Positions 8,774 to 17,894 of a stretch of 64,000 nt of DNA are shown here, in pieces. Under the pieces are notes generated by a model, which was not told the DNA's origin, did not search any database, and saw nothing but the letters and a program-made list of their open reading frames with translations. This DNA comes from Streptomyces sp. cg36. Lineage in GTDB: Bacteria; Actinomycetota; Actinomycetes; Streptomycetales; Streptomycetaceae. The translations under genes were made by a program, and so were the position numbers. Within the stretch, counting starts at the first letter, position 1. Each line of letters opens with the position of its first letter. The stretch is from the NCBI RefSeq assembly GCF_041080675.1, contig NZ_CP163520.1, positions 1,364,001 to 1,428,000 on the forward strand. The letters run 5' to 3'.

Positions 8774-9466
8774 TCAGGGACCTTGGTCCCCCCGGTAGCG
8801 GTAGCCCATCCCCCGCACCGCCTCGATCGGGTCGGAGTCCGGCCCGTCCGCCGCCTCCTTCAGCTTGCGGCGCACCCGCAGCACCGCGAACTTCACCCGG
8901 TCGCGGCCGATGCCCTGCGGGTCGTCCCAGACCAGGTCGAGGAGCTGGTCGGTGGTGACGACCCGGCCCCGGTTGCGGACGAGCACCTGGAGCAGCCGGT
9001 ACTCGATGTCGCTGAGGCGGACCTCCTCGCCCCGCCACACCGCCGAGCGCCGCTCGGGCACCAGCCGCAGCGACTCGTCCTGCGCGGCCCCGGCCCAGCG
9101 CGCGGGCGAGGCGCGCCGCAGCAGCGCCTCGACCCGGGCGAGGAGCTCCTCGTTGCCGAACGGTTTGGGCAGGTAGTCGTCGGCCCCGGCGCGCAGCCCC
9201 CGCACCCGGTCGCTCTCGGCGCCGCGCGCGGTCAGCAGCAGCACCGGCAGATCGGTCATGTCCCGGGTCCGCTCCAGCACCTGCCAGCCGTCGAGCCCGG
9301 GCAGCCCGATGTCGAGCACCATCAGGTCGGGCGCGTCCGCGAAGAGCCGGCGCAGCCCCTCGCGGCCGTCGGCGGCGGCCACCACCTCGTATCCGGCCCG
9401 TCCCAGCAGCACCCGCAGCGCCGCCGCCACGTCCGGCTCGTCCTCGACGATCAGGATCCGGGTCAT
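8774..9466 (-). CDS. OmpR/PhoB-type response regulator
   Basis: A 230-residue two-domain regulator. The receiver domain (residues 1-120) has the acidic pocket VEDEPD, the phospho-acceptor Asp52 in VLDIGLPG, the Thr in LLLTARG and the Lys in DDYLPKPF. The C-terminal winged helix (about 135-228) has the OmpR-family features RLSDIEYRLLQVLVRNRGRVV and VRGMGYRY. Its ATG overlaps the stop of the upstream histidine kinase by four bases (ATGA), so the two are translationally coupled and form a cognate pair. Targets cannot be read from the sequence; the flanking genes are an ABC-F ATPase and a polysaccharide pair. Confidence 0.93.
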   Translation of the reverse strand: MTRILIVEDEPDVAAALRVLLGRAGYEVVAAADGREGLRRLFADAPDLMVLDIGLPGLDGWQVLERTRDMTDLPVLLLTARGAESDRVRGLRAGADDYLPKPFGNEELLARVEALLRRASPARWAGAAQDESLRLVPERRSAVWRGEEVRLSDIEYRLLQVLVRNRGRVVTTDQLLDLVWDDPQGIGRDRVKFAVLRVRRKLKEAADGPDSDPIEAVRGMGYRYRGDQGP

Positions 9467-10590
9467 CCGGCCGCCTCCTCGCCGGGGCCGTCGACCGGCA
9501 GCCGCACGACGAAGAGCGCTCCCCCGCCGGGCGCGCCGGTGACGCCGAGGTCGCCCCCGTGGCGGCGCACGACGTCGCGGCTGAAGGCGAGGCCGAGGCC
9601 GGTGCCGGGGTAGCCGCCGCGTTCGGCGTTGGGGGCCCTTACGAACCCGGCGAAGATCTCCTCCCGGTACTCCTCGGGCACCCCGATGCCGGTGTCGCGG
9701 ACCGCGATCCGCCAGCTGTCGCCGTCCGGCGCGGCCTCGACGCGGACGCTGCCGCCGGGCGGGGTGAACTTGGCCGCGTTCTCCAGCAGATTGGCCAGCA
9801 CCTGCTCCAGGCGGTGCTCGTCCCCGTACAGCGCCGGTCCCGGAGCGCAGTCCAGGACGGTGAAGAGGTCCGCCGCGCCGAGCGCGGGCGCGTGGTCGAG
9901 GACGGCGTGCTCCAGCATCCGGGGGACGTCGACCCGGCCGAACTCCAGGAGCGGCTGCGGGGCCCGCATCCGGGTGGTGTCGAGCAGGGTGGTGACCACG
10001 GAGGCCATCCGCACCGCGTTGCGGCGGATGGTGTCCAGGAAGGCGCGCTGGTCGGGGCCGAGCGAGCCGGAGGCCGGGTCGGCCAGCAGGTCGCAGAAGC
10101 TGATGATCGAGGTCAGCGGGGTGCGCAGATTGTGCGAGGCGGAGGCGAGGAACTCGTTGCGGCGGCGGGCGAGCTCCGCGAACGCCTCGTTGTCGCGCCG
10201 CAGCGCGTGTTCGCGGCGCTTCTGCTCGGTGATGTCCTCGGCCGTCCACAGCGAGCCGAACGGTCTGCCGTCCGGGTCGAAGAGCGGCTCCACGTCCCGC
10301 CGCACCGTCCGGCCGTCGACCAGCGAGACCTCGGCGGCCCGGTGCACCCGGCGGGCGACGATGGCGGCGGTGCCCTCCACGAGCCAGGCCGGGCGCTCGG
10401 CGAAGTGGGCGACGACCGCGTCGACCACCGGCGTCAGCGGGGCGCCCGGGGCGTGGTCGACCTCCGCCAGGTCGAACATCTCGACGAAGCGGCGGTTGAC
10501 GGCGACCACGTGCTCGTCGCCGCCTTGCACGATCGCCGCCCGGGGCAGTGCCTCCAGGACGGCCTGCAGTCGGTCGCGCGCGCGGTCCAC
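9463..10590 (-). CDS. PAS-domain sensor histidine kinase
   Basis: A 375-residue kinase with no transmembrane segment, so it probably senses in the cytoplasm. A PAS domain (about 15-125: AIVQGGDEHVVAVNRRFVEMF) is followed by a HisKA dimerisation helix with the phospho-acceptor in ASASHNLRTPLTSI. A HATPase_c domain follows, with LANLLENAAKFTP (N box), DTGIGVPEEYREEIF (G1) and GTGLGLAF (G2). The start is uncertain: I prefer GTG at 10590, and a TTG at 10629 in the same frame is the alternative. No strong ribosome binding site is seen for either. The stop overlaps the response-regulator start. The gene follows the ABC-F gene by 81 bases on the same strand, so cotranscription is possible. Confidence 0.9.
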   Translation of the reverse strand: MDRARDRLQAVLEALPRAAIVQGGDEHVVAVNRRFVEMFDLAEVDHAPGAPLTPVVDAVVAHFAERPAWLVEGTAAIVARRVHRAAEVSLVDGRTVRRDVEPLFDPDGRPFGSLWTAEDITEQKRREHALRRDNEAFAELARRRNEFLASASHNLRTPLTSIISFCDLLADPASGSLGPDQRAFLDTIRRNAVRMASVVTTLLDTTRMRAPQPLLEFGRVDVPRMLEHAVLDHAPALGAADLFTVLDCAPGPALYGDEHRLEQVLANLLENAAKFTPPGGSVRVEAAPDGDSWRIAVRDTGIGVPEEYREEIFAGFVRAPNAERGGYPGTGLGLAFSRDVVRRHGGDLGVTGAPGGGALFVVRLPVDGPGEEAAG

Positions 10591-10671
10591 GCGATCACCG
10601 TACGCGCGGACCGGCCGCCACCGCCGCAAGGGCGTGCCCGCGCCTCCGCCCGCGTGGGGAGGGGCGGGGGC

Positions 10672-12309
10672 TCAGTGCTCGGTCACCTTGCCGTCGGCGA
10701 CCTCGACGCGCCGGTTGGTGCGCACCGCGTCCAGCATCCGCCGGTCGTGGGTGACCAGGAGCAGGGTGCCGGTGTACGAGTCGAGGGCGGACTCCAGCTG
10801 CTCGATGGCCGGGAGGTCGAGGTGGTTGGTCGGCTCGTCCAGGACCAGCAGGTTCACGCCCCGGCCCTGGAGCAGGGCGAGGGCGGCCCGGGTGCGCTCG
10901 CCCGGGGAGAGCGAGGTGGCCGGGCGCAGCACGTGGTCGGCGCGCAGCCCGAACTTGGCGAGCAGGGTGCGCACGTCGCCGGGCTCGGTGTCCGGGACGG
11001 CCGCGCAGAACGCCTCCAGCAGGGACTGCTCGCCGACGAAGAGCCCGCGCGCCTGGTCGACCTCGCCGACCACGACGCCGGAGCCGAGCGTGGCACGGCC
11101 CGCGTCCAGGGGCAGCCGGCCCAGGAGCGCGGCGAGCAGGGTGGACTTGCCCGCGCCGTTGGCGCCGGTGATCGCGACGCGGTCGGCCCAGTCGATCTGG
11201 AGCGTGGCCGGGCCGAAGGTGTAGTCGCCGCGCCGGACCTCGGCCCCGACCAGGCCCGCCACGACCGCGCCCGAGCGGGGCGCGGAGGCGATCTCCATCC
11301 GCAGCTCCCACTCCTTGCGGGGCTCGTCGACGACGTCCAGGCGCTCGATCATGCGCTGGGTCTGACGGGCCTTGGCCGCCTGCTTCTCACTGGAGTCGCT
11401 GCGGAACTTGCGGCCGATCTTGTCGTTGTCCCCGGCCTTGCGGCGGGCGTTCTTGGTGCCCTTGTCCATCCAGCCGCGCTGCATCAGCGCGCGGCCCTCC
11501 AGGGCGGACTTCTTGTCCGCGTACTCCTCGTAGTCCTCGCGGGCGTGGCGGCGGGCGGTGGCCCGCTCCTCCAGGTACGCCTCGTAGCCACCGCCGTAGA
11601 GGGTGATCTGCTGCTGGGCGAGGTCGAGTTCGAGGACCTTGGTGACCGTGCGGGTGAGGAACTCGCGGTCGTGGCTGACCACGACCGTGCCCGCCCGCAG
11701 GCCCTTCACGAACGCCTCCAGGCGCTCTAGGCCGTCCAGGTCGAGGTCGTTGGTCGGCTCGTCGAGCAGGAACACGTCATAGCGCGAGAGCAGCAGCGAG
11801 GCGAGCCCCGCGCGGGCGGCCTGGCCGCCGGAGAGCGCGGTCATCGGCTGGTCCAGGCCCACGGTCAGCCGCAGCGATCCGGCCACTTCCTCGGCCCGCT
11901 CGTCCAGGTCGGCGCCGCCGAGCGCGAGCCAGCGCTCCAGGCTCTCCGCGTAGGCGTCGTCGCTGCCGGGCGCGCCCTCGACCAGCGCCTCGGTGGCGGC
12001 GTCCATGGCGGCCTGGGCGTCGGCCACCCCGGTGCGCCGGTGCAGGAAGGCGCGCACGGTCTCGCCGGGCCGCCGGTCCGGCTCCTGCGGGAGGTGGCCG
12101 ACACTGGCGCCGGGCGGCGAGAGCCGCAGCTCGCCCTCCTCGGGCGTGTCGAGCCCGGCGAGCAGCCGGAGCAGGGAGGACTTCCCGGCCCCGTTGGCGC
12201 CGACGAGGCCGATGACGTCGCCGGGGGCGACGACGAGGTCGAGCCCGGCGAAGAGCGTGCGGTCGCCGTGGCCGGCGGCGAGGTCCTTGGCGACGAGTGT
12301 GGCAGTCAT
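10672..12309 (-). CDS. ABC-F family ATPase (ribosome-associated)
   Basis: A 545-residue soluble protein with two ABC cassettes and no membrane domain. The first cassette has Walker A GANGAGKSS, signature LSGGQAARAG and Walker B LLDEPTNDLDL. The second has GANGAGKST, LSPGERTRA and LDEPTNHLDL. The interdomain linker (about residues 240-310, YEEYADKKSALEGRAL and a very basic KGTKNARRKAGDNDK stretch) is the part that reaches into the ribosome in this family. ABC-F proteins tune translation or give resistance to ribosome-targeting antibiotics; this one resembles the general housekeeping-type Streptomyces members more than the second ABC-F gene in this window. The start ATG at 12309 is the only reasonable one. 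Confidence 0.92.
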   Translation of the reverse strand: MTATLVAKDLAAGHGDRTLFAGLDLVVAPGDVIGLVGANGAGKSSLLRLLAGLDTPEEGELRLSPPGASVGHLPQEPDRRPGETVRAFLHRRTGVADAQAAMDAATEALVEGAPGSDDAYAESLERWLALGGADLDERAEEVAGSLRLTVGLDQPMTALSGGQAARAGLASLLLSRYDVFLLDEPTNDLDLDGLERLEAFVKGLRAGTVVVSHDREFLTRTVTKVLELDLAQQQITLYGGGYEAYLEERATARRHAREDYEEYADKKSALEGRALMQRGWMDKGTKNARRKAGDNDKIGRKFRSDSSEKQAAKARQTQRMIERLDVVDEPRKEWELRMEIASAPRSGAVVAGLVGAEVRRGDYTFGPATLQIDWADRVAITGANGAGKSTLLAALLGRLPLDAGRATLGSGVVVGEVDQARGLFVGEQSLLEAFCAAVPDTEPGDVRTLLAKFGLRADHVLRPATSLSPGERTRAALALLQGRGVNLLVLDEPTNHLDLPAIEQLESALDSYTGTLLLVTHDRRMLDAVRTNRRVEVADGKVTEH

Positions 12310-12409
12310 GAGGTGGCCGATCCTACTGGCGTGCGGGCGGGCTCCCGTAGACCGGGCGCCGGGCCGGGGCGGCGGGCGGCCCGGGCGGGGCCCGTCGCGG
12401 CGGACCGTT

Positions 12410-13426
12410 TCAGCTCCGTACCGCCGTCGTGATCACCCCGCCGGTGGTCCGCGCCACCAGGAAGGACTCGCCGCGCATCAGTCGCGCGTCCAGCGGGACG
12501 CGGTGGCGACCGGGGTCGAGGACCGTGTCGAGGACCTCGCGGGTGTGGAGGCGGTGCAGCCGGTCGAGGCGGTACGCGGTGAGCCGGACCCGGCAGGTCG
12601 CGCCGACGGTGAGCAGGGCCTCCTCGGGGTTCGCGCCGAGCTCCAGCAGCCTGCGCTGGGCGAACGGGGTGCGGTCCAGGGCCTGTTCCAGCTGGGCGAC
12701 CAGGAGCGGGGTGATGGGCGCCAGGCCGGTCACGTACGCCGGGTGGGCGCGGGCGCGGGCGAACGCGGCCCGCACCGCCGCCCGTTCGGCGTCCGGGACG
12801 GCCCGGCCGAAGGCGACGGCGCCGTAGGTGGTCAGCTCGTCGGGGCTGGCGCGGGTCACGTCGTGGGCGATGTCCGCGCCGATGCCGATGGAGCGCAGCG
12901 CGGCGGCGAGTCTGCCGAGGACGGCGGCGCGGGCGCCGATGAGCAGCACCCGGCGCCGGGGCGGCTCCTCCGCGAGCAGCCGTTCCAGGGCGGCTCTGTA
13001 CTCCTCGGCGCGGAAGCGGAACGGGCCTATCCCGTGGTAGCCGTCGCGCTCCAGGTCGAGCGCGGGCTCGGTCTGCCAGGCGAAGTCGCGCCAGACGATG
13101 TCGTCCCCGGACCGCTCGATGACGGCGGTGACCGCGCCGCACGCCAGGTCCTCGCACTCGGGGCAGGCGTACACCACGTACCGCCCGTCGGCGAGCGGCG
13201 GTTCGGACTCCAGGAGCAGACTGCTGACCTGGGCGCTCAGGATGGCGGGCGGCACGTCGGCGGCGAGCGGCGAGACGGCGTCGAGGTCGGCGAGCTGGAG
13301 CAGCAGGGGACGGCCGTCGACGACGAAGTCCATGAACTCGCGGTGCAGCTGCGGTGATCCGTTGCCCGGGACTTCGCCCGCCCGCATCGCGGGGGCCAGT
13401 CCGAAGGACGCGTACGCGGCAGACAT
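12410..13426 (-). CDS. Protein of unknown function with CxxC motif and Rossmann-like segment
   Basis: A 338-residue protein I do not recognise with confidence. Residues about 25-125 contain LHREFMDFVVDGRPLLLQL and a possible metal site ACPECEDLACGA. A middle segment (RRRVLLIGARAAVLGRLAAAL) looks like the first beta-alpha unit of a nucleotide-binding Rossmann fold, which may be why homologues are sometimes labelled oxidoreductase. No signal peptide or membrane helix is present. The start is the ATG at 13426 with GGAGGGG upstream. It is divergent from the D-amino-acid-oxidase-like gene (66-bp gap), so the two may share control. The function is open. Confidence 0.7.
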   Translation of the reverse strand: MSAAYASFGLAPAMRAGEVPGNGSPQLHREFMDFVVDGRPLLLQLADLDAVSPLAADVPPAILSAQVSSLLLESEPPLADGRYVVYACPECEDLACGAVTAVIERSGDDIVWRDFAWQTEPALDLERDGYHGIGPFRFRAEEYRAALERLLAEEPPRRRVLLIGARAAVLGRLAAALRSIGIGADIAHDVTRASPDELTTYGAVAFGRAVPDAERAAVRAAFARARAHPAYVTGLAPITPLLVAQLEQALDRTPFAQRRLLELGANPEEALLTVGATCRVRLTAYRLDRLHRLHTREVLDTVLDPGRHRVPLDARLMRGESFLVARTTGGVITTAVRS

Positions 13427-13492
13427 GCCGGGAGTATTCCCCTCCGTCGGCCGATCCGAGCACGGCATCACCCATTCCGCTACCGTCCGGGC

Positions 13493-14422
13493 ATGAGCGA
13501 TCAGATCATCGTGCTGGGTGCGGGTGTCATCGGTCTGACGACGGCCGTCGTCCTCGCGGAGTCCGGCCGTCAGGTGCGGGTGTGGAGCCGGGATCCGGCC
13601 GGGGAGACGACGTCGGCGGTGGCGGGGGCGCTGTGGTGGCCGTACCGCATCGAGCCCGCCGACCGGGTCGGCGCGTGGGCGCTGGCCTCCCTGCGGGTCT
13701 ACGAGGAGCTGGCCGCCGAGCCGGAGAGCACCGGGGTGCGGCTCGTCGAGGGGCTGCACGGCGGGCTGCGCCTCGCCGGACTGGGGCCGTGGGCGGCCCG
13801 GGTGGCGGGGCTCGCCGAGACCCCCGAGGGGGTGCGCGCGCGGCTTCCGCTGATCGACATGCCGGTCCATCTGGCCTGGCTGCGCCGCCGTCTGGAGGCG
13901 GCGGGCGGCACCGTGGAGAGCCGGGCGGCCGACACGTTCCCCGCGGCGCCGGTGGTGGTCAACTGCACGGGCCTCGGCGCCCGCGAGCTGGTGCCGGACC
14001 CGGGAGTGCGGCCGGTGCGGGGCCAGTTGGTGGTCGTGGAGAACCCCGGGGTGCGCGAGTGGTACACCAGCGTCGACCACGGCGCCGAGAGCACCTACTT
14101 CTTCCCCCAGCCGTACGGGCTGCTGCTCGGCGGCACCGCGCACGAGGACGAGTGGGACCTCGCCCCCGACCCGCGCACGGCCGCGGCGATCGTGGCCCGG
14201 TGCGCGCGGGTGCGCCCGGAGATCGCCGGGGCGCGGGTGCTGGCCCACCGGGCGGGGCTGCGGCCGGTACGGGACGCGGGGGTGCGCATCGAGGCCGAAC
14301 GCACCGCGTCGGGCGGCCTGTTGGTGCACCACTACGGCCACGGCGGCGCCGGGGTCACGGTGGCCTGGGGATGTGCGCGGGAGGCAGCCGCCCTGGCCAC
14401 CTCCCGCGCTCCCCTCCGCTGA
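13493..14422 (+). CDS. FAD-dependent oxidoreductase, D-amino-acid-oxidase family
   Basis: A 309-residue flavoprotein of the usual DAAO size. The dinucleotide-binding motif is at the very N-terminus (IIVLGAGVIGLTTAVVLAE), followed by a second FAD contact VVVNCTGLGARELV. The family's C-terminal signature is HHYGHGGAGVTVAWG. The residues RPVRGQLVVV also match the family. DAAOs oxidise D-amino acids to 2-oxo acids, ammonia and H2O2. No peroxisomal-type signal or leader is present, so the protein is cytoplasmic. The ATG at 13493 follows a 66-bp gap shared with the divergent unknown gene. The substrate cannot be told from sequence alone. Confidence 0.9.
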   Translation: MSDQIIVLGAGVIGLTTAVVLAESGRQVRVWSRDPAGETTSAVAGALWWPYRIEPADRVGAWALASLRVYEELAAEPESTGVRLVEGLHGGLRLAGLGPWAARVAGLAETPEGVRARLPLIDMPVHLAWLRRRLEAAGGTVESRAADTFPAAPVVVNCTGLGARELVPDPGVRPVRGQLVVVENPGVREWYTSVDHGAESTYFFPQPYGLLLGGTAHEDEWDLAPDPRTAAAIVARCARVRPEIAGARVLAHRAGLRPVRDAGVRIEAERTASGGLLVHHYGHGGAGVTVAWGCAREAAALATSRAPLR

Positions 14423-14437
14423 GGACCCGGCCGCGGC

Positions 14438-15712
14438 TCAGCAGCGCGTGACGGGTTCGGCCGCCGTCAGCCCGTACTGCGCCCGGGCGTCGAGCAGCAG
14501 CGGCACGAGGGCCCGCAGCGACTGGCGCAGCGGGACGAACGCGCCGTCGCCGGACCGCCGCACCTGGACGCCGTGGAGCGCGAGCCGGTCCTTGACCTCG
14601 GCGTACTGGGCCGGGGTGAGGCGGTAGCCGCAGGGCGGGTCGGCCAGGGTCTGCCCGGCGGTGGCGGGTTCGTTGTCCGCCCCGCCGAGGTAGACCGGCC
14701 CCCGGTCGCGGTATCCGGCGAGCCGGGCGGCCCCGGTGGCCGCCGCGATCCGGCCGGTGCGCTCCGCGGTGAAGGAGAGCAGCCCGCGCACCCCGCTGAG
14801 CTGGGAGATCACCCGGCGTCTGCGGTTGACCGCCGGGTCGGCCCGTTCGGCGTCGGTGGCCGGGTCGGCCCGGCTCTCGACGAGCAGGCCCACCGCGTGC
14901 TTGATGCCCGCCGTGTTGCGCAGGATCCGCTCCTGACCGTCGCCCGCGACCTGTTTGACGGGTTCGCCGGTGACGGGGTCGGTCCAGATGCCGTAGGTGC
15001 CGGTGGAGAAGCCGTCCGCGTGGGCCGCCGCGCGCACGTACGCCGCCGACAGCGTCCGGGCCTCCTCGTGCACCGCGCCGTCGGTGTTGAGGTTGCGCGG
15101 CCACAGGTCGAACAGGTCCTTGTCGTAGTACCCGGGCGTGGCCCCGTACTCGTGCAGGTCGTAGACGACGTCCGGGTGCTCGTCGCGCAGCACGCCCGCC
15201 ACGGCCCGCGCCTCGGCCGTCCGCAGCGCGATGTGGTCGCGGTTGACGTCGACGCCCTCGGCGTTGACGCGGGTGCCGGCGGCCCGGCCGTCCGGGTTGG
15301 CGGTCGGCACCACGTAGAACGTGGTGCGCGCCAGCAGTTGCCGGGTGGCCCGGTCCCGGGCGAACGCGAGGTCGCGGACGGTGGTCAGACACGCCTCGCG
15401 GCCCGCCGGTTCGTCACCGTGCTGGCTGCACACCAGCAGGACCCGGCCGGGGGTGCGCCCGGTGCCGACCCGGACCAGCTGGAGCGGGCGGCCCTGGCTG
15501 GTGGTGCCGATCCGCCGCACCGAGGCGCGGTCGCTGCCCCGGTCGACGGCGGCCAGGAACTCCTGCTCCTCGTCCTGGCCGGTCCAGCGCGCCCCGGCGC
15601 TCGTCTCGAAGCCGGTGCGGGGCTCGGCGGAGGTGGCCCGGGCCGGGGCCGTGACCAGGGGCACGGCGAGCGCGGCCCCGGTCAGGCCCAGGACCAGGGT
15701 GCGGCCCCTCAC
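14438..15712 (-). CDS. Secreted M14-family zinc carboxypeptidase
   Basis: A 424-residue protein with an N-terminal signal peptide ([19 protein letters not shown], likely cut near ARA/TSA). The zinc site is of M14 type: [13 protein letters not shown] supplies HxxE, and VVYDLHEYG supplies the second His. [21 protein letters not shown] is the substrate-binding segment typical of M14 enzymes. These enzymes trim C-terminal residues outside the cell. The GTG start at 15712 overlaps the stop of the upstream S15 peptidase gene (GTGA), so the two are translationally coupled: an operon for stepwise peptide breakdown from both ends. Confidence 0.9.
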   Translation of the reverse strand: MRGRTLVLGLTGAALAVPLVTAPARATSAEPRTGFETSAGARWTGQDEEQEFLAAVDRGSDRASVRRIGTTSQGRPLQLVRVGTGRTPGRVLLVCSQHGDEPAGREACLTTVRDLAFARDRATRQLLARTTFYVVPTANPDGRAAGTRVNAEGVDVNRDHIALRTAEARAVAGVLRDEHPDVVYDLHEYGATPGYYDKDLFDLWPRNLNTDGAVHEEARTLSAAYVRAAAHADGFSTGTYGIWTDPVTGEPVKQVAGDGQERILRNTAGIKHAVGLLVESRADPATDAERADPAVNRRRRVISQLSGVRGLLSFTAERTGRIAAATGAARLAGYRDRGPVYLGGADNEPATAGQTLADPPCGYRLTPAQYAEVKDRLALHGVQVRRSGDGAFVPLRQSLRALVPLLLDARAQYGLTAAEPVTRC

Positions 15713-17703
15713 CGTTCTCCCGGGACCGGCGTGGCCGGACGCGGGCCCGCCACGCCCGCCGGGTGCGAGAGCGCCGGGGCGACCCGGGCGGGCGTGCCGG
15801 AGGTGGCCTTCACGAACGCCCGCACGCCGCCGACCAGCGGCAGGTTCGCGGCGGTGCGGGTGAGGTCCAGGGTGAGGGTGGGACGGCTGGCGGGCGGGTC
15901 GATGAGGTCCCGGTCGGTGCCCGCGACGATCAGCGCGAGACGGTGTCCGGCCGGGACGACGTGGTCGGTGGCGTGCAGGTCGAGGGTGATCGTGTACGGC
16001 GTGCCCGGGGTGAGCGGACGGCCGGTGCCGCCCGCGTAGTGGCCGAGGTCGGCCCAGCCCCGGCTGAACACCGTGTAGTCGACGGCCTTCTTGGCGGCGC
16101 TGGTCACCTTGTAGCAGGCGCTGTCCCCGGCGGTGCTGTCGCCCCAGCAGGTGCGGTCGGTGCCGGTGAGGATGCCCGCGCCCGCGCCCGCGTAGTCGCG
16201 GATGGTGTCCGGCCCGAGGTCGACCAGGACCGCCGAGAGATGGGCGCTGGTGGTGGTCGGGGTGGCGGTGACGGTGACCCGGGAGGAGCCGGACAGGCGC
16301 AGGTCCTGGGTGAGCGGCTTGCTGAGGAACCCGGCCTTCTCGGCGGTCGGCCGGTCCACGGCGGCGGCCCAGCCGGTCTCGTCGACCGCGGGGTCGTCGG
16401 TGAACGTCTCGCTCGCGCCCGCGGGCGCCGCGGTGGTGCCGAGGCCGCCCACGCCGGGCGCGGCACCGGGCAGCGGGCGCAGCACGGCGTCCCGGGTGCC
16501 CGCCGGGGGCCAGCTCCGGTCGGTGGACCACTGGTCGGGGTGGCGCTCGACGTCGGCCATCGGCTGCCGCTCGATGCCGTTGTCGTAGCCGAGGAGGTAG
16601 TGGTCGAACCACTGGTGGAGGGTGGCGACCCAGTCCGCGCGGCGGTAGTCGAAGGGGTCGACGTGGCCGGTCTGGGAGAGCCAGATCTTGCGCTCGACGC
16701 CGTGCGCGGCCAGCGCGTCCCACCACTGGCCGAAGTTCTTGGTGCGCACGTTCAGGTCCTGCATGCCGTGCACGACGAAGACGCTCGCCCTGACCTTGCC
16801 CGCCTCGGCCGCGTAGTCGCGCCCGCTCCACAGCGGGGTCCAGTCGCCGGTGCGCGGCGCCCCGTCGACGAGCTCCTGCTGCACGGCGGCGCAGTGGGCC
16901 TGTGCCTGGGGGCTCTCGACGTAGTTGCTGAGCCAGTCGGGGCCGGAGTCGTAGAGCGGGGCGCCCTTGGCGAAGTAGTAGTCGTACCAGGAGGATATGG
17001 AGCTGATCGGGACGATCGTCTTGAGTCCCTCGACCCCGGTGGCGGCCACGCCGTTGGCTATGGTGCCGTCCCAGCTCTTGCCGATCATGCCGGTGCGGCC
17101 GTTGCTCCAGCTCGCCGCGGCGCGCTGGGTGCCGGTGCGGGTGGTGTAGCCGCGGGCGCGGCCGTTGAGCCAGTCGACGACGGCCTTGGCGGACGCCACG
17201 TCGGAGGGGCCGCCGATGTCGACGCAGCCGTCCGAGCGATTGGTTCCGGCCAGGTCGACGCCGATGAAGGCGTAGCCGCGCGGGACGAAGTAGTTGTCGT
17301 AGAAGAGCGGCATCTGGACGACGTCGCCCTGGGCGTCGTACGTCTTGAGCTGGCTCTCGTTGCCGCGCCCGCAGCAGGAGTAGTACGGGGAGGCGTCCAT
17401 GATGACCGGAACCCGGCGGCCCTGCGCGGCGGGCTCGCGGGGGCGGACTATGTCGACGGCGACCCGGTCGGTGCGGCCGTCGCGGTCCTCGTCGAGGCCG
17501 GTGTCGACCCAGACGGACTCGCGTATCGCGTTCGCGTACGAGTAGACGGGCCGGCTCTCCTTGGCGCGGGCCGCCTGGGCGCCCAGCGGGGTGAGGAACA
17601 CGGCCGTCAGGGCGGCGGCGACCGCCACGACCAGCAGACGCGCCCGGGCGGGCGACCGGAGCGATCGAAACCTCGTGCGGATGGACCGCGCAGCAATCGG
17701 CAT
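15709..17703 (-). CDS. Secreted Xaa-Pro dipeptidyl-peptidase-like S15 peptidase
   Basis: A 664-residue secreted serine peptidase. A basic N-terminus and hydrophobic segment ([20 protein letters not shown]) with an AQA site form the signal peptide. The alpha/beta-hydrolase core carries the nucleophile in [15 protein letters not shown], where the Ser follows GK. The C-terminal jelly-roll lies about 470-650 ([32 protein letters not shown]). S15 enzymes release X-Pro dipeptides from N-termini. The acidic and histidine parts of the triad are plausibly at DLNVRTKNF and [11 protein letters not shown]. The ATG at 17703 heads an operon with the M14 carboxypeptidase. Upstream, a 191-bp gap separates it from the divergent M1 aminopeptidase, so three secreted peptidases are clustered here. 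Confidence 0.9.
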   Translation of the reverse strand: MPIAARSIRTRFRSLRSPARARLLVVAVAAALTAVFLTPLGAQAARAKESRPVYSYANAIRESVWVDTGLDEDRDGRTDRVAVDIVRPREPAAQGRRVPVIMDASPYYSCCGRGNESQLKTYDAQGDVVQMPLFYDNYFVPRGYAFIGVDLAGTNRSDGCVDIGGPSDVASAKAVVDWLNGRARGYTTRTGTQRAAASWSNGRTGMIGKSWDGTIANGVAATGVEGLKTIVPISSISSWYDYYFAKGAPLYDSGPDWLSNYVESPQAQAHCAAVQQELVDGAPRTGDWTPLWSGRDYAAEAGKVRASVFVVHGMQDLNVRTKNFGQWWDALAAHGVERKIWLSQTGHVDPFDYRRADWVATLHQWFDHYLLGYDNGIERQPMADVERHPDQWSTDRSWPPAGTRDAVLRPLPGAAPGVGGLGTTAAPAGASETFTDDPAVDETGWAAAVDRPTAEKAGFLSKPLTQDLRLSGSSRVTVTATPTTTSAHLSAVLVDLGPDTIRDYAGAGAGILTGTDRTCWGDSTAGDSACYKVTSAAKKAVDYTVFSRGWADLGHYAGGTGRPLTPGTPYTITLDLHATDHVVPAGHRLALIVAGTDRDLIDPPASRPTLTLDLTRTAANLPLVGGVRAFVKATSGTPARVAPALSHPAGVAGPRPATPVPGER

Positions 17704-17894
17704 GCGCGGACGCTACTCCTGTCAACTCCCGCGCAAAAGAGGGCAGACAAGGTCCAGAAGTGAGCCCGGTGCGGGCAAGTCATCATGTCGGCGCAATGGC
17801 GATCGTGTGACAGGAGGGGCCATGGACATGACCCGCGCACGGAGCGCTGAATAGGGTCCGAAGAGATCGTGCACCCCGACGACTTGGAGCACTC